Of a stretch of 64,000 bases of DNA, positions 34,701 through 43,092 are shown piece by piece. Under the pieces are notes generated by a model that was given only the letters and a program-made list of their open reading frames with translations, made no database searches and had not been told where the DNA came from. The position numbers and the translations under genes were made by a program. The stretch is from an uncultured Rhodospirillales bacterium (lineage in GTDB: Bacteria > Pseudomonadota > Alphaproteobacteria > Acetobacterales > Acetobacteraceae), in NCBI GenBank assembly GCA_903865895.1, contig CAIPLM010000084.1, forward strand, positions 1-64,000, read 5' to 3'. Numbering within the stretch: the stretch's first letter is position 1; the number at the start of each line of letters is the position of its first letter.

Positions 34701-34869
34701 TGATGACGCCGGTGTTGGTCAGGAATGTCGAACTGCCGCCCGCAAGTAGGATGTTGGTGTCATAATAAACCTTCGTTACGCCGTATCTGCCATAGAAGCT
34801 TGCAGGCGTTACGATGTCCGCGGTGTTGGTGACAGTACCGCCCAGCGACACGACGATCTTCCAGGTCAT
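31699..34869 (-). CDS. Large repeat protein: beta-helical N-terminal region plus RTX calcium-binding repeats
   Basis: 1056 residues, presumed secreted. Residues 1 to about 560 consist of some twenty irregular repeats of the type (I/V)xNxGxIxG (for example TNTGVISN, NAGTLTGAV, NSGIIRGD), as in autotransporter-like parallel beta-helices. Then come a LQLAGNLSGPNAI segment and two RTX blocks: about residues 818-865 (GGGGDDTIYGGGGNDSLNGG and on) and about 953-981 (GGGGNDIIVGGGGGD). It ends in DRFIF and a strand-rich tail characteristic of type I secretion substrates. No N-terminal signal is seen, in line with type I secretion, but no HlyB/D/TolC set is in the window. Adhesin or S-layer-like function is a guess. 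Confidence 0.87.
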   Translation of the reverse strand: MTWKIVVSLGGTVTNTADIVTPASFYGRYGVTKVYYDTNILLAGGSSTFLTNTGVISNAAGPAFANTGFGVASYSGGTGNRLLNTGAISGSIDAVRSVSTVDNAGTLTGAVVGTDLVRNGYGDTTLARINGSVIASSSITNLGTILGVANVTISGSGITNGSPTSHAALIRGPAGASFAVKTGGIVLNYGTVENPNTVFGGQYAAVDGYSGSNVTNASSGVIQGATGVNVDGDGVAGKPFTLANDGSIAGTVASAVRLSGTGASTASAGSIVNGLANTTALMAGAKYGVLVQVSDIKIDNRATIAGTGASGAGIADNTRSFVTNATSGTITGTRYGLLHPSNAAGTLANAGLVTATGSIGVGVSVFLNGGSAIETITNTGSIIAIGGTAAYGVRLAGSLDNSGLIEGMANGVHTQGATITNSGIIRGDAVGSYGVLVNSVTTIHNLASGTIQGAGAGIHVEGSNVSIDNAGLITGAIGISANFTTTTKLVNSGTIVGTSGTAVAATSPLDLTLLPGYAFIGTVVAPTAPSYGAALHLSSATSIGTITGLGTEFRNFKFLGVDAGATWRMVGDNTIPNAFSNSYAQISGTLQLAGNLSGPNAIKIQDGGTITGHGTIGGSISPTGLLEASGGTLVLAGRVAAGTAINIAAGATAEATAAFAGFYQHDAFAFSGPNATLIVDTPTNFTNKLTHLAQSDRVDLAGIGVASAAFVGSNLVVHRSGEPDLAFPVAAVDMVNPIALVAPDGSGGSMLTFAGDDTYFVNAPTDTFTEGVGWGTDTVIASINYVLPANVENLTLTGVAQKGWGNGLANVITGDGAANDLRGGGGDDTIYGGGGNDSLNGGAGNDTLTGGAGDDTMTGGPGVDRFVVDAGSDTITDLGRGGPDIVQVSAGASVRATLAQSWIGGAASSNDGSATIFAAGFNANVAATMGASGWTISNAGSSTGATLTGSAKPDSIIGGGGNDIIVGGGGGDILTGGGGADRFIFTVGTAGGATITDFVPGIDRIKFAGFGQPAGGASFVKLDATDWRVTPAGGGASEMIHFSNAPMITLRDYQFV

Positions 34870-35035
34870 CCTGATCCCCCTTGGGGGCGCCGTCAGGTGG
34901 CTTACGACGCCACAGCACCCTATCCGGCCCCTTCGTTACTCCAACAGGTGATATGGGAATTGTCAAACAAATCGAAACCGGTCTTTTTCTCTCATGTTCG
35001 GATCCGATATAAAAGGGATTCGCTCCGATTGCGCC
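34870..35035. other. Intergenic region upstream of the RTX gene
   Basis: 166 bases, distinctly AT-richer than the surroundings. For the leftward RTX gene there is GGGGGAT a few bases before its ATG and a TTGACA box (complement of 34961-34966), with no convincing -10 at the right spacing. A CGGATCCG palindrome lies at about 35000. No gene seen. Confidence 0.4.
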
Positions 35036-36091
35036 CTATCCGAGCAGACCGGGCTCATACGGCGCCAGCGAAACGCGCGGCTCAACCCCGGCGTTGACGA
35101 TATTCTCCCCGATCGGCCAATGACCAGCGAGGATGGTCGCGAGGTTCTCCACCCCGCCGCGGGACACATCCTGCCCGGATTCGATCGAGCCCGCGGCAAC
35201 ATGAGGCGTGGCGATCACATTGGGCAGCGACAGCAAAGGCAGGGTCGGCACGCTCTCCTCGGCGAACACATCGATCTGCTCGAACGTATCGATCCCGGCG
35301 CCGGCCAGTCTGCCCTCAACCAGCGCGGTGTAAAGCGCATCCTCATCCACCAACGCGCCGCGCGAGGTGTTGATGAGGAAGGCATCCGGCCTCATCTTGG
35401 CGAGGGCCGCAGCATCGATCATGTGGTACGTCTCGGCCATCAGCGGCAAATGCAGCGACACGTAGTCGGACATGTGCAGCAGCGTATCGAGGTCCGTCAA
35501 CTCTACCCCCCAATCCGCGGCGTTCTCCGCGCTCATGCGCCTGCGGGTGGCGATCACCTTGAGGCCGAAGCCCTGGGCGCGCCGCGCTGTCAGCTTGGCC
35601 GAATTCCCGAACCCGACCAGACCCAGCACCCGCCCGGTGAGGCGGCGATTGGAGCGCACGATGTCCTGCGCGTGCCGATAGGCGCCCAACTTCATATCGG
35701 CCTGGGTCTGCGGGATTTTCCGCGCCAGCCCCAGCAACATGGCCATGGAGTGGTCGGCCTGCTCCTCGATGCAGAAATACGGCACGTTCGTCACCACGAT
35801 GCCGCGCGATTTCGCATGCGCCACCGCAATCTTGTCGGTGCCGAGCCCGAGCCGGGAAATCACCCGGCATTTCCCCATCGCGTCGATCACCTCGGCGGGC
35901 AGCGAGGTGGAAACCACGAAAACCGCCTCCGCCTCGGCCACATGGGGGATGATCTCGGCCGGCGTATTTGCCTCAACTTCGATCGGTGTCATCCCGAAGC
36001 GCGCCCATTGCGCCCGCTCATAAAGCCCGGCAGGGAATAGCCGCGCGTTGAGCCGCACAATCCGGCGATTCGCCATGAAGGACCAATCCAT
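35036..36091 (-). CDS. NAD-dependent D-2-hydroxyacid dehydrogenase
   Basis: 351 residues of the phosphoglycerate dehydrogenase/hydroxypyruvate reductase superfamily. The NAD motif is GLVGFGNSAK; the catalytic Arg lies in NTSRGALVDE, the Glu region is AGAGIDTFEQ and the catalytic His is in ATPHVAAGS. The start is ATG 36091 (MDWSFMANRR), preceded by GGGAGG at five bases; the frame extends further upstream without support. The enzyme reduces a 2-keto acid or oxidises a D-2-hydroxy acid. The FAD/Fe-S oxidase and serine-glyoxylate aminotransferase within 5 kb suggest hydroxypyruvate or glyoxylate as substrate, which is inference. Confidence 0.9.
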   Translation of the reverse strand: MDWSFMANRRIVRLNARLFPAGLYERAQWARFGMTPIEVEANTPAEIIPHVAEAEAVFVVSTSLPAEVIDAMGKCRVISRLGLGTDKIAVAHAKSRGIVVTNVPYFCIEEQADHSMAMLLGLARKIPQTQADMKLGAYRHAQDIVRSNRRLTGRVLGLVGFGNSAKLTARRAQGFGLKVIATRRRMSAENAADWGVELTDLDTLLHMSDYVSLHLPLMAETYHMIDAAALAKMRPDAFLINTSRGALVDEDALYTALVEGRLAGAGIDTFEQIDVFAEESVPTLPLLSLPNVIATPHVAAGSIESGQDVSRGGVENLATILAGHWPIGENIVNAGVEPRVSLAPYEPGLLG

Positions 36092-36245
36092 CGACGCCTC
36101 CCATTTTGCCGGGATCATACGGGCTCTGCGGCGCTCCGCCAGGGGTGCCTGCCACCCCGCAGACGCTGGATCGGGCGATCGAACCACCAGGTAAGGGCCG
36201 AGGCGAAGGCCAAAGCGGCGGACGACCTCCACCGCCATCATCGCC

Positions 36246-36473
36246 TCAGGCGAGAGATGGGCGGCGGGGTTGGGGGTACAGCGGCACGAACAAGCGCGTG
36301 AGTGCATTCACCGTCAGCAGCTCGGCCGCGTCTTGCAGCAGCGGAGCACCGAACCAAGTTTGAATGACAGTGCCAGCAATCCAGCCGCCGAGCACGAGCG
36401 GGCCGATCAACGGCAGGATCAGCACGGCCAACGCCGCCAGCCCGCGCAATGCCTCAAGCGAGTGCAGCTTCAT
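36246..36473 (-). CDS. Small membrane protein, uncharacterised
   Basis: 75 residues, with a long hydrophobic stretch (about residues 8-40, probably two tight passes). The ATG shares a base with the stop of the DUF924 gene (TAATG), so it would be translated by coupling. The start LHSLEALRGLAALAVL resembles the first helix of acyltransferase-3 proteins, but the following sequence does not and there is no catalytic His. It is either a small independent protein or a relic. The 154 bases between its stop and the next gene hold nothing recognisable. Confidence 0.5.
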   Translation of the reverse strand: MKLHSLEALRGLAALAVLILPLIGPLVLGGWIAGTVIQTWFGAPLLQDAAELLTVNALTRLFVPLYPQPRRPSLA

Positions 36474-37033
36474 TAGAACCCGGCGCCGGGCTGGGCGAGA
36501 TACGCAACCTCCTCCGCCGTGTTTGCCCGCCCCAACGCCGCGTTGCGATGCGGAAACCGCCCGAAGCGGCGGATCACGTCGCGGTGGCGTTCGGCTGAGT
36601 CGCGCATGCCCGGCATCTTCATGTGGTCGGCGAGCTCGGAGAACAGGGCCACCGAGACGTCCTGATCGACGAGATGTTCCGAGTGTTCAAACGGCAGATA
36701 GACGAAGATGCGTTCAACATGCGTCCAGGTCCGCATCATGCCCGATGCGAGGGCAGCAGTGGTGACTGAGCGCGCCCTGGCGTCGCTGGCGAAGGCCAGC
36801 TGGGTTTCGCGGTAGAGGTTGCGGGGGAACTGGTCGAGCAGAAGCAGGAGGGCGAGCGTTCCGTCTGGCGTCGCCATCCATTCCGCGAAGGCGCCGTCCC
36901 GGGCGGCCGCGGTGGCGTCGGCGAATTGGGCGCAGGCGGCGTCGTACTCCGGGTTCTTGCGGAACCAGGGATCGGCGCGGAACAGGTCGCGCTCGCCCTG
37001 GAACCAGAAGGCGAGAATGTCATTCGGCGTCAT
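36473..37033 (-). CDS. DUF924 family protein
   Basis: 186 residues, helical. The DUF924 hallmarks are present: the N-terminal ILAFWFQGERDLFRADPWF, the central LLLLDQFPRNLYR and the FVYLPFEHSEHLVDQ block with the later RHRDVIRRFGRFPHRNAALGR. Members resemble TPR-like folds; biochemical function is unknown. Its ATG (37033) overlaps the stop of the FAD/Fe-S oxidase gene by four bases, and its stop overlaps the small membrane protein start, so all three are in one operon. Confidence 0.9.
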   Translation of the reverse strand: MTPNDILAFWFQGERDLFRADPWFRKNPEYDAACAQFADATAAARDGAFAEWMATPDGTLALLLLLDQFPRNLYRETQLAFASDARARSVTTAALASGMMRTWTHVERIFVYLPFEHSEHLVDQDVSVALFSELADHMKMPGMRDSAERHRDVIRRFGRFPHRNAALGRANTAEEVAYLAQPGAGF

Positions 37034-39885
37034 AGCGCACGCTCCAATATGAGTACGGAATGCACCGCCTCCCGCCCGCCAAGATCCCTGATCTGATGGC
37101 GGCAGGATGTGCCGTCGGCGATGATGAGGTCCTCCGCCGCCGCGGCGCGCACCGCCGGCAACAGGCTGGCCTCGGCCATGGCGCGCGAGACCTCCTGGGT
37201 CTCGGACTGATAGCCGAAACTGCCGGCCATGCCGCAGCAGGAGGAGGCGATCGGCTTCACCGTCAGCCCCGGAATCTGCTTTAACGCCGCCACCGCCGAG
37301 GGAAACGCGCCGAAGCTCTTCTGGTGGCAATGCCCATGGATATGCGCGATGGCGTCCATCTTTCTGAAGGCGATCGGCGGCTTCTCACGGGCGAGATATT
37401 CGCCAAGCAACATCACCCGCTTGGCCAGCGCCTCTGCCTCGGGCCCAGGGAGCAGGGCAGGGAGCTCGTCCTTGAGCGTGAACAGGCAGGAGGGCTCCAA
37501 CCCGATCACCGGTGCGTCACCGGCCAGCGCGGCTAACGTGCGCCGCGCTTCCTCCCGCGCGCGGTCGATCATCCCAGCGGCCAAATACGTCCGCCCGCAG
37601 CACAGCGGGCGATCCGTCGCGGGCATCGCCACGCGCTTCCCGGCAGCGTGCAGCACCTTCACCGCCGCACGCAGGTTCTCCGGCTCGAAAGCCCGGTTGA
37701 AGGTGTCGGCGAACAGGATCACATCCCCCGTGGCACCATCCGCCTCGCTATCACGGAACAGATTGCCGACGAATTCCGGCAGGTCCCGTGCGGCGCTGAT
37801 CCCGATCTGCTCGCCCAGCCGGCGCAACGTCTTCGAGCGGTTGCGGAAATTGGCCAGCGCCGGCATGCGCGCAGCCAGCGGCGCGAGGCGCGGCAGCCCG
37901 GCGATCAGCCGTTCGCGCAGCTTCACGCCATGCCGCGCGGCGCGGGCGGCGGTGGCTTCGATCTTGAACTTCGCCATGTCCACCCCGGTCGGGCATTCCC
38001 GCCGGCAGCCCTTGCAGGAGACGCACAGGGAGAGCGCGTCAGCCACATCGGGACCGGCCATGGCATCCGGCCCAAGCTGCCCGGTAAGTGCCAGGCGCAA
38101 CGTGTTGGCCCGTCCGCGCGTCACGTCCCGCTCATCTCGCGTGGCGCGGAAGGAGGGGCACATGACCGAGGCGTCGATTTTCCGGCAGGTGCCGTTGTTG
38201 TTGCACATCTCGACCGCCCCGAGCATGCCGCCGAGCGGGCCGGGATAGGCCGACCAGTCGAGCTGCGGGGTGAAGCCGGGGGCCGCCCCATAGCCCGGCG
38301 GATAGCGAAACAGCGACCGGTCATCCATCCGCGGCGGGCGCACCACGCGACCGGGGTTGAGCAGGCCCGTGGGGTCGAACGTGTCCTTCACCGTCTCGAA
38401 GGCGCGGGCGATGCGGGCGCCGAACATCGTCTCGTTGAACTCGGAGCGCACGATGCCGTCGCCATGCTCGCCGGAATGGCTGCCCTTGTATTCGCGCACC
38501 AGCGCCAGGCACTCCTCGGCGATGGCCCGCATGCGCGAGACATCCGCCCCATCCTTCATGTTCAACACCGGGCGAACATGCAGGCAGCCGACCGAGGCAT
38601 GGGCATACCAGGTGCCCTTGCTGTCATGGCGGGCGAAAACCTCGTTGAGGCGCTCGGTGTAATCGGCGAGATCGGGCAGATCCACCGCGCAATCCTCGAT
38701 GAAAGAGACCGGCTTCCCGTCGCCCTTCATGGACATCATGATGTTCAGACCGGCCTCGCGCACCTCGGCGATATCGGCCTGAAACGCCGCGTCAGGCGCG
38801 CGCACCACGGCACCGGGGAAGCCGAGATCGGCCATCATCGCATCGAGCTCGGCCAGTTTGGCGAGCAACGGCGCGTCCTCATGGCCATGGAACTCAACGA
38901 TGAGGATGCTGTCGGGCTCGCCGATTAACATGCGGTCGATGGTCGACCGGTAGATCGGGATGGCGCGGCCGAGGTCGATCATGGTGCGGTCCACCAGCTC
39001 GACCGCCTCGGGGTCCAGCGTCACCAGATGCTGCGAGGCGGCCATGGCGGCGCGGAATGTCGGGAATTGGCAGATGCCCAGCACCTTCCTCGGCTTGATC
39101 GGGTGCAACATCAGCTCCAACGCCGCCGAGAAGGCCAGCGTCCCCTCGGAGCCCACCAACAGCCGGGCGAGATTATCGCGCCCGGCGGCGCGGGCGGCAG
39201 GCGTCAACGCGTCGATGTTGTAGCCGCCGACACGGCGGAGCTGCTCGGGGAACCTAGCGGCAATCTCGTCCGCTTCCGAAAAGCCAAGTTCACGCATACG
39301 GGCCATGAGATCGACGAAGCGCGCGTCGCCCTGGTTGGCGTCGGGGGTGCCGAAGCGGTGGCGCGAGCCGTCGGCCAGAATGGCGTCGATGGCGCTCACA
39401 TTATCCGCCATCAGCCCGTAGCGGATGGATTTCGACCCGCAGGAGTTGTTGCCGGCCATGCCGCCGATGGTGCAGCGCGCATTGGTGGAAGGATCGACGG
39501 CAAAGAAATTGCCGGTGCCCTTGATGGCCGCATTGAACTGGGCGAGCACGATGCCCGGCTCCACCCAGGCGCGATCCCCCTCGACGGCGAGCACGCGATT
39601 GAGGTGCTTCGAACAATCGATCACCAGCGCGCGGTTGACCGTCTGCCCGCACTGGCTGGTGCCGCCACCACGCGGCAGCACGGGGATACCGGCCTCCCGC
39701 GCGATGGCGAGCGCCGCCATCACGTCCGCCATCCGCCTGGGCACGATCACCCCGATCGGCTCCATCTGATAAATCGAGGCATCGGTGGCGTAGCGGCCGC
39801 GATCGGCTGCCCCGAACAGCACCTCGCCGGCGATCTCCCGCCGCAGCCGAGACGCCAATGCGCTGTCACCGATGATCGCGTTCAT
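37030..39885 (-). CDS. FAD-binding and (Fe-S)-binding oxidase (Dld2/GlcD-GlcF fusion type)
   Basis: 951 residues. The N-terminal FAD-binding type 4 domain (about 1-280: PRGGGTSQCGQTVN, DPSTNARCTIGGMAGNNSCG) and FAD-oxidase C domain (280-540, with SGEHGDGIVRSEF) are fused to a GlpC/GlcF-like iron-sulfur half. The latter carries CVSCKGCRRECP at about 650 and the paired CCG motifs (RPLCCGRTYLA and SSCCGMAGSFGY). It oxidises a 2-hydroxy acid such as D-lactate, D-2-hydroxyglutarate or glycolate and passes electrons to the chain. The start at 39885 follows GGAGG. It is divergent from the serine-glyoxylate aminotransferase gene (113 bases). Confidence 0.92.
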   Translation of the reverse strand: MNAIIGDSALASRLRREIAGEVLFGAADRGRYATDASIYQMEPIGVIVPRRMADVMAALAIAREAGIPVLPRGGGTSQCGQTVNRALVIDCSKHLNRVLAVEGDRAWVEPGIVLAQFNAAIKGTGNFFAVDPSTNARCTIGGMAGNNSCGSKSIRYGLMADNVSAIDAILADGSRHRFGTPDANQGDARFVDLMARMRELGFSEADEIAARFPEQLRRVGGYNIDALTPAARAAGRDNLARLLVGSEGTLAFSAALELMLHPIKPRKVLGICQFPTFRAAMAASQHLVTLDPEAVELVDRTMIDLGRAIPIYRSTIDRMLIGEPDSILIVEFHGHEDAPLLAKLAELDAMMADLGFPGAVVRAPDAAFQADIAEVREAGLNIMMSMKGDGKPVSFIEDCAVDLPDLADYTERLNEVFARHDSKGTWYAHASVGCLHVRPVLNMKDGADVSRMRAIAEECLALVREYKGSHSGEHGDGIVRSEFNETMFGARIARAFETVKDTFDPTGLLNPGRVVRPPRMDDRSLFRYPPGYGAAPGFTPQLDWSAYPGPLGGMLGAVEMCNNNGTCRKIDASVMCPSFRATRDERDVTRGRANTLRLALTGQLGPDAMAGPDVADALSLCVSCKGCRRECPTGVDMAKFKIEATAARAARHGVKLRERLIAGLPRLAPLAARMPALANFRNRSKTLRRLGEQIGISAARDLPEFVGNLFRDSEADGATGDVILFADTFNRAFEPENLRAAVKVLHAAGKRVAMPATDRPLCCGRTYLAAGMIDRAREEARRTLAALAGDAPVIGLEPSCLFTLKDELPALLPGPEAEALAKRVMLLGEYLAREKPPIAFRKMDAIAHIHGHCHQKSFGAFPSAVAALKQIPGLTVKPIASSCCGMAGSFGYQSETQEVSRAMAEASLLPAVRAAAAEDLIIADGTSCRHQIRDLGGREAVHSVLILERAL

Positions 39886-39998
39886 GCCAAGTCCTCCATC
39901 CCGCATCCTTTAGCTGGGATGCGGCGGAGTGCAATGCAGGGCGGATTTGGCAAGCGATGCCGATCCGTCGCATTCTGCGGGCCGAACAGGAGCCCCGC

Positions 39999-41183
39999 AT
40001 GGCCTATTACGAAACCACCCACACGCCCGGCCGCCATTTCCTGCAGATCCCCGGCCCGACCAACGTGCCGGACCGGGTGCTGCGCGCGATGGACAACCCG
40101 ACGATGGACCATCGCGGGCCGGATTTCGGCAAGCTCGGCGCCCGCATTCTCGGCAATCTCCGCAAGGTTTTCCAGACCGCGGGGCCGGTGGTGATCTACC
40201 CGGCTTCCGGCACCGGCGCCTGGGAAGCCGCCCTCGCCAACACGCTCTCGCCGGGCGACGCGGTGCTGATGTGCCGCACCGGTTGGTTCGCCTCGCTGTG
40301 GAAGGAGATGGCCGAACGCCTCTCCTTGGTGCCGGAATTCATCGATACCGACTGGCGGCGCGGTGCCGATGTCGAGGCGATCGGCGCGGCGCTGGCCAAG
40401 GACACGGCGCATCGCATCAAGGCGGTCTGCGTGGTGCACAACGAGACCTCGACCGGCTGCACCAGCCGCATCGACGAGGTGCGCGCGGCGATCGACGCCG
40501 CCAAGCACCCGGCGCTGCTGCTGGTCGATACCATTTCCTCGCTGGCGAGCATCGACTACCGGCATGACGAATGGGGCGTCGACGTCACCGTGGCCGGCTC
40601 GCAGAAGGGGCTGATGCTGCCGCCCGGCCTGTCCTTCAACGCGATCAGCGCCAAAGCGCTGGCGGCGGCCGAGAAGGCCAAGCTGCCGCGCTCCTACTGG
40701 GATTGGCGGCCGATGCTGGCGGCCAACGAGACCGGCTATTTCCCCTACACCCCCGGCACCAACCTGCTCTACGGGCTCGATTCCGCGGTCTCCATGCTGC
40801 TGGAAGAAGGGCTGACCAACGTCTTCGCCCGCCACGACCGGCACGCCGAGGCGACCCGCCGCGCCGTACGCGCTTGGGGGCTCGAAATCCAATGCGCCGA
40901 TCCCCGCCACTATTCCTCGGCGCTCACCGCCGTGCGGGTGCCGGAGGGGCATAGCGCCAACAATCTGCGCGCCGTGATCCTCGCGAAGTCCAACATGTCG
41001 CTCGGCAACGGGCTTGGCCCATTGAACGACCGGGTGTTCCGCATCGGCCATCTCGGCGATTTCGGCGATCTCCAGTTGATCGGCACGCTCGGCGGTATCG
41101 AGATGGGGCTGCGCAGCGCGGGCGTTCCGCATGCGCCGGGCGGTATCATGGCGGCCATTGAGTTCTTGTCAGGCAATGCCTGA
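39999..41183 (+). CDS. Serine-glyoxylate aminotransferase (class V PLP enzyme)
   Basis: 394 residues. It starts HFLQIPGPTNVPDRVLRAM with TMDHRGPDF, the typical opening of alanine/serine-glyoxylate aminotransferases; PLP-Lys203 lies in GSQKGLMLPPG. YWDWRPMLAANETGYFPYTPGTNLLYGL is the block of the Hyphomicrobium SgaA type. The enzyme converts glyoxylate and serine into glycine and hydroxypyruvate. The start at ATG 39999 is behind AGGAGCCCCGC. It is the natural supplier of hydroxypyruvate to the D-2-hydroxyacid dehydrogenase nearby and shares a promoter region with the FAD oxidase. The serine cycle is possible but no other serine-cycle gene is visible. Confidence 0.93.
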   Translation: MAYYETTHTPGRHFLQIPGPTNVPDRVLRAMDNPTMDHRGPDFGKLGARILGNLRKVFQTAGPVVIYPASGTGAWEAALANTLSPGDAVLMCRTGWFASLWKEMAERLSLVPEFIDTDWRRGADVEAIGAALAKDTAHRIKAVCVVHNETSTGCTSRIDEVRAAIDAAKHPALLLVDTISSLASIDYRHDEWGVDVTVAGSQKGLMLPPGLSFNAISAKALAAAEKAKLPRSYWDWRPMLAANETGYFPYTPGTNLLYGLDSAVSMLLEEGLTNVFARHDRHAEATRRAVRAWGLEIQCADPRHYSSALTAVRVPEGHSANNLRAVILAKSNMSLGNGLGPLNDRVFRIGHLGDFGDLQLIGTLGGIEMGLRSAGVPHAPGGIMAAIEFLSGNA

Positions 41184-41276
41184 GTGCTTTCTTAACGCCC
41201 TCGCTGCTTCTATGCTGCAACGCGGGCTCCCCGCTCTTAATGGCCGGGGCGCGGCAGAAAGGACCTTCAGCGGGCA

Positions 41277-42695
41277 ATGACCGCACGTATTCTCGTCGTT
41301 GATGATGTCCCGGCCAATACCCGCCTGCTTGAGGCGAGGCTGGGCGCGGAATACTACCAGGTGACCTCGGTGCACTCCGGCGCCGAGGCGCTCGAAATCG
41401 CGCGGACCTGGCAGCCCGACCTCATCCTGCTCGACGTGATGATGCCGGAGATGAACGGTTACGACACCTGCCGCCACCTCAAGGAGGATGGGCGGACGCT
41501 GCATATCCCCGTCGTCATGATCACCGCTCTCAGCGAACCGGAGGAGCGCCTGCAAGGGCTGGAGGCCGGAGCCGACGATTTCCTCACCAAGCCCGTTGAC
41601 TACGACACCTTGTTCGCCCGCGTGCGCTCCCTCGTGCGCCTCAAGCGCCTGCTCGATGAATGGCGGATTCGGGGCGAGACGGCCCGGGCGCTGGGGGTGG
41701 ATGGCGACTATCTGACGCCGCCCTCAGTCAACGGGGCGCGGGCGCTGGTAGTGGATGATTTCGAGCCCAGCACCATCGCTTTGCAGGATTGCCTGGCGCG
41801 CGAGGGCGTGCTGGCCGCGCGGGCGACCTCGGAGGCCGAGGCGATGCAACTCGCCGGCGCGATGGATTTCGATCTCGTGGTGCTGAGCCTCTCCATGACC
41901 AATGACGACCCGCTGCGCCTCGCTGCCCGTCTGCGCGCCGCCGAGCGCACACAGAACGTGCCGCTGCTGCTGGTCGCCGACGTCGATCAGAAGAACCGCA
42001 TGCTGCGCGGCTTCGATATCGGCGCCAATGACTGGGTGATGCGGCCAGTCGACGAGAACGAGTTGCGCGCCCGCGCCCGCAACCAGATCCGCCGCAAGAT
42101 CTACCAGGACCGGCTGCGCGCCGATCTCGGCCACGCGCTCGAAATGGCGCTGACCGATCCGCTCACCGGCTTCTATAACCAGCGCTACCTCATGCGGCAT
42201 CTGCGCGGCCTGCTGAGTGCCGGCAAGCCGCAACAGCTCGCGGTGATGATGATCGACGTCGATCATTTCAAGTCGATCAACGATCGCTGGGGCCACTCCG
42301 TTGGCGACCAGGCGCTGCGGGTGATCGCCGACTCGCTGCGCCGGCGCATCCGGGTATTCGACTCGATCGCGCGCTATGGCGGCGAGGAGTTCGCCGTCGT
42401 GATGCCCGGCACCACACCGGAAGACGCCCAGGCGGCCGCCGAGCGGCTGCGTACGGCGATTGCGGAGATGCAGTTCTATCCCGAGCCCGGCCTGCGCCAC
42501 AGCCTCACGGTGAGCATCGGGGTCGCCTGCGGCCAGGACGAGACCACCACGCCGGAGCGCATGCTGCACGATGCCGACCAGGCGCTGTACCAGGCGAAGC
42601 GCAGCGGGCGAAACCGCATGGTTTTCTGGCAACCGACGACACCCCAGCTGTCCAACCCCGCCGTATCAGACGCGGTGCGGACCGGCACAGACTGA
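41277..42695 (+). CDS. pleD: PleD-type response regulator and diguanylate cyclase
   Basis: 472 residues: receiver 1 (Asp53 in [13 protein letters not shown]), receiver 2 (about 150-270) and a GGDEF domain (about 290-460). Receiver 2 has Ser in place of the phospho-acceptor (LVVLSLSM), as an adaptor domain would. The cyclase signature is GGEEF, with the product-inhibition site RVFD five residues before it (RxxD), so c-di-GMP feedback is expected. The domain order and broken second receiver match PleD of Caulobacter. The ATG at 41277 lacks a close ribosome site (AAAGGA is 13 bases away). It probably has a cognate kinase elsewhere. Confidence 0.93.
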   Translation: MTARILVVDDVPANTRLLEARLGAEYYQVTSVHSGAEALEIARTWQPDLILLDVMMPEMNGYDTCRHLKEDGRTLHIPVVMITALSEPEERLQGLEAGADDFLTKPVDYDTLFARVRSLVRLKRLLDEWRIRGETARALGVDGDYLTPPSVNGARALVVDDFEPSTIALQDCLAREGVLAARATSEAEAMQLAGAMDFDLVVLSLSMTNDDPLRLAARLRAAERTQNVPLLLVADVDQKNRMLRGFDIGANDWVMRPVDENELRARARNQIRRKIYQDRLRADLGHALEMALTDPLTGFYNQRYLMRHLRGLLSAGKPQQLAVMMIDVDHFKSINDRWGHSVGDQALRVIADSLRRRIRVFDSIARYGGEEFAVVMPGTTPEDAQAAAERLRTAIAEMQFYPEPGLRHSLTVSIGVACGQDETTTPERMLHDADQALYQAKRSGRNRMVFWQPTTPQLSNPAVSDAVRTGTD

Positions 42696-42781
42696 CGTCC
42701 CCCAACGCCGGTCGCCCTCATAAACGTAAAAAAGGCGACCGCAATTGCGCGGTCACCTCGTTCACATCGGAAGATCAACAG

Positions 42782-42804
42782 GGCACCCCGATGGCCGGGG
42801 TGCC
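42782..42804 (-). terminator. Stem-loop downstream of rpmG
   Basis: Eight-base perfect arms GGCACCCC/GGGGTGCC with a seven-base loop, a few bases after the rpmG stop; followed on the minus strand by CTGTTGATCTT rather than a clean T-run. A second stem GACCGC/GCGGTC lies at about 42741-42758, and the tail of pleD converges here. Confidence 0.55.
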
Positions 42805-42809
42805 GCCGA

Positions 42810-42977
42810 TCACTTAATCTTGGCTTCCTTGAACGCAACATGCTTGCGCACGACGGGGTCGTACTTCAGCATCTCCATCTTGCCGGTCTGGGCGCGGGCG
42901 TTCTTCTTGGTGACGTAGAAATACCCGGTGTCAGCGGTTGACACGAGCTTGATCTGGATGGTGTTGGACTTGGCCAT
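42810..42977 (-). CDS. rpmG: 50S ribosomal protein L33
   Basis: 55 residues (starting [18 protein letters not shown]) with the full L33 pattern YFYVTKKN and the basic [15 protein letters not shown] tail. It is the zinc-free form: neither of the two CxxC pairs that bind zinc in the other type is present. It assembles near the E site of the large subunit. It follows RNase R at 115 bases with its own candidate promoter, and a strong hairpin lies just after it. In the context of a Zur module elsewhere in the window the absence of zinc cysteines is worth noting, but this form is normal in many alphaproteobacteria. Confidence 0.96.
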   Translation of the reverse strand: MAKSNTIQIKLVSTADTGYFYVTKKNARAQTGKMEMLKYDPVVRKHVAFKEAKIK

Positions 42978-43008
42978 GATACTTTCCGAGATACTTAGCG
43001 AACAGAGA

Positions 43009-43028
43009 GGCGCGCGGCTGCGCGCGCC
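43009..43028 (-). terminator. Stem-loop between rnr and rpmG
   Basis: Seven-base arms GGCGCGC/GCGCGCC with a six-base loop, followed on the minus strand by TCTCTGTT. It could end the rnr transcript or be a leader hairpin of rpmG. Confidence 0.35.
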
Positions 43029-43040
43029 GATGGAAGTCGT

Positions 43041-43070
43041 CTAATTGCGCATCATGCCCCGCGCCGTCAA
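43041..43070 (-). promoter_or_regulatory. Candidate sigma-70 promoter of rpmG
   Basis: On the minus strand TTGACG (complement of 43065-43070), 18-base spacer, AATTAG (complement of 43041-43046). It lies upstream of rpmG and just inside the end region of rnr. The match is moderate. Confidence 0.35.
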
Positions 43071-43092
43071 GTGAGAACCGGATGCTGCCACG

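Noticed and set aside
31699-34869. Tandem short DNA repeats considered as a CRISPR array
   Set aside because: The repeats are coding (RTX and NxGxIxG units), irregular in sequence, and have no spacer structure or cas genes nearby.
42978-43092. Hairpin before rpmG considered as an r-protein autoregulatory leader
   Set aside because: It is a simple GC stem with no similarity to a known L33 leader; termination of rnr is a sufficient explanation.
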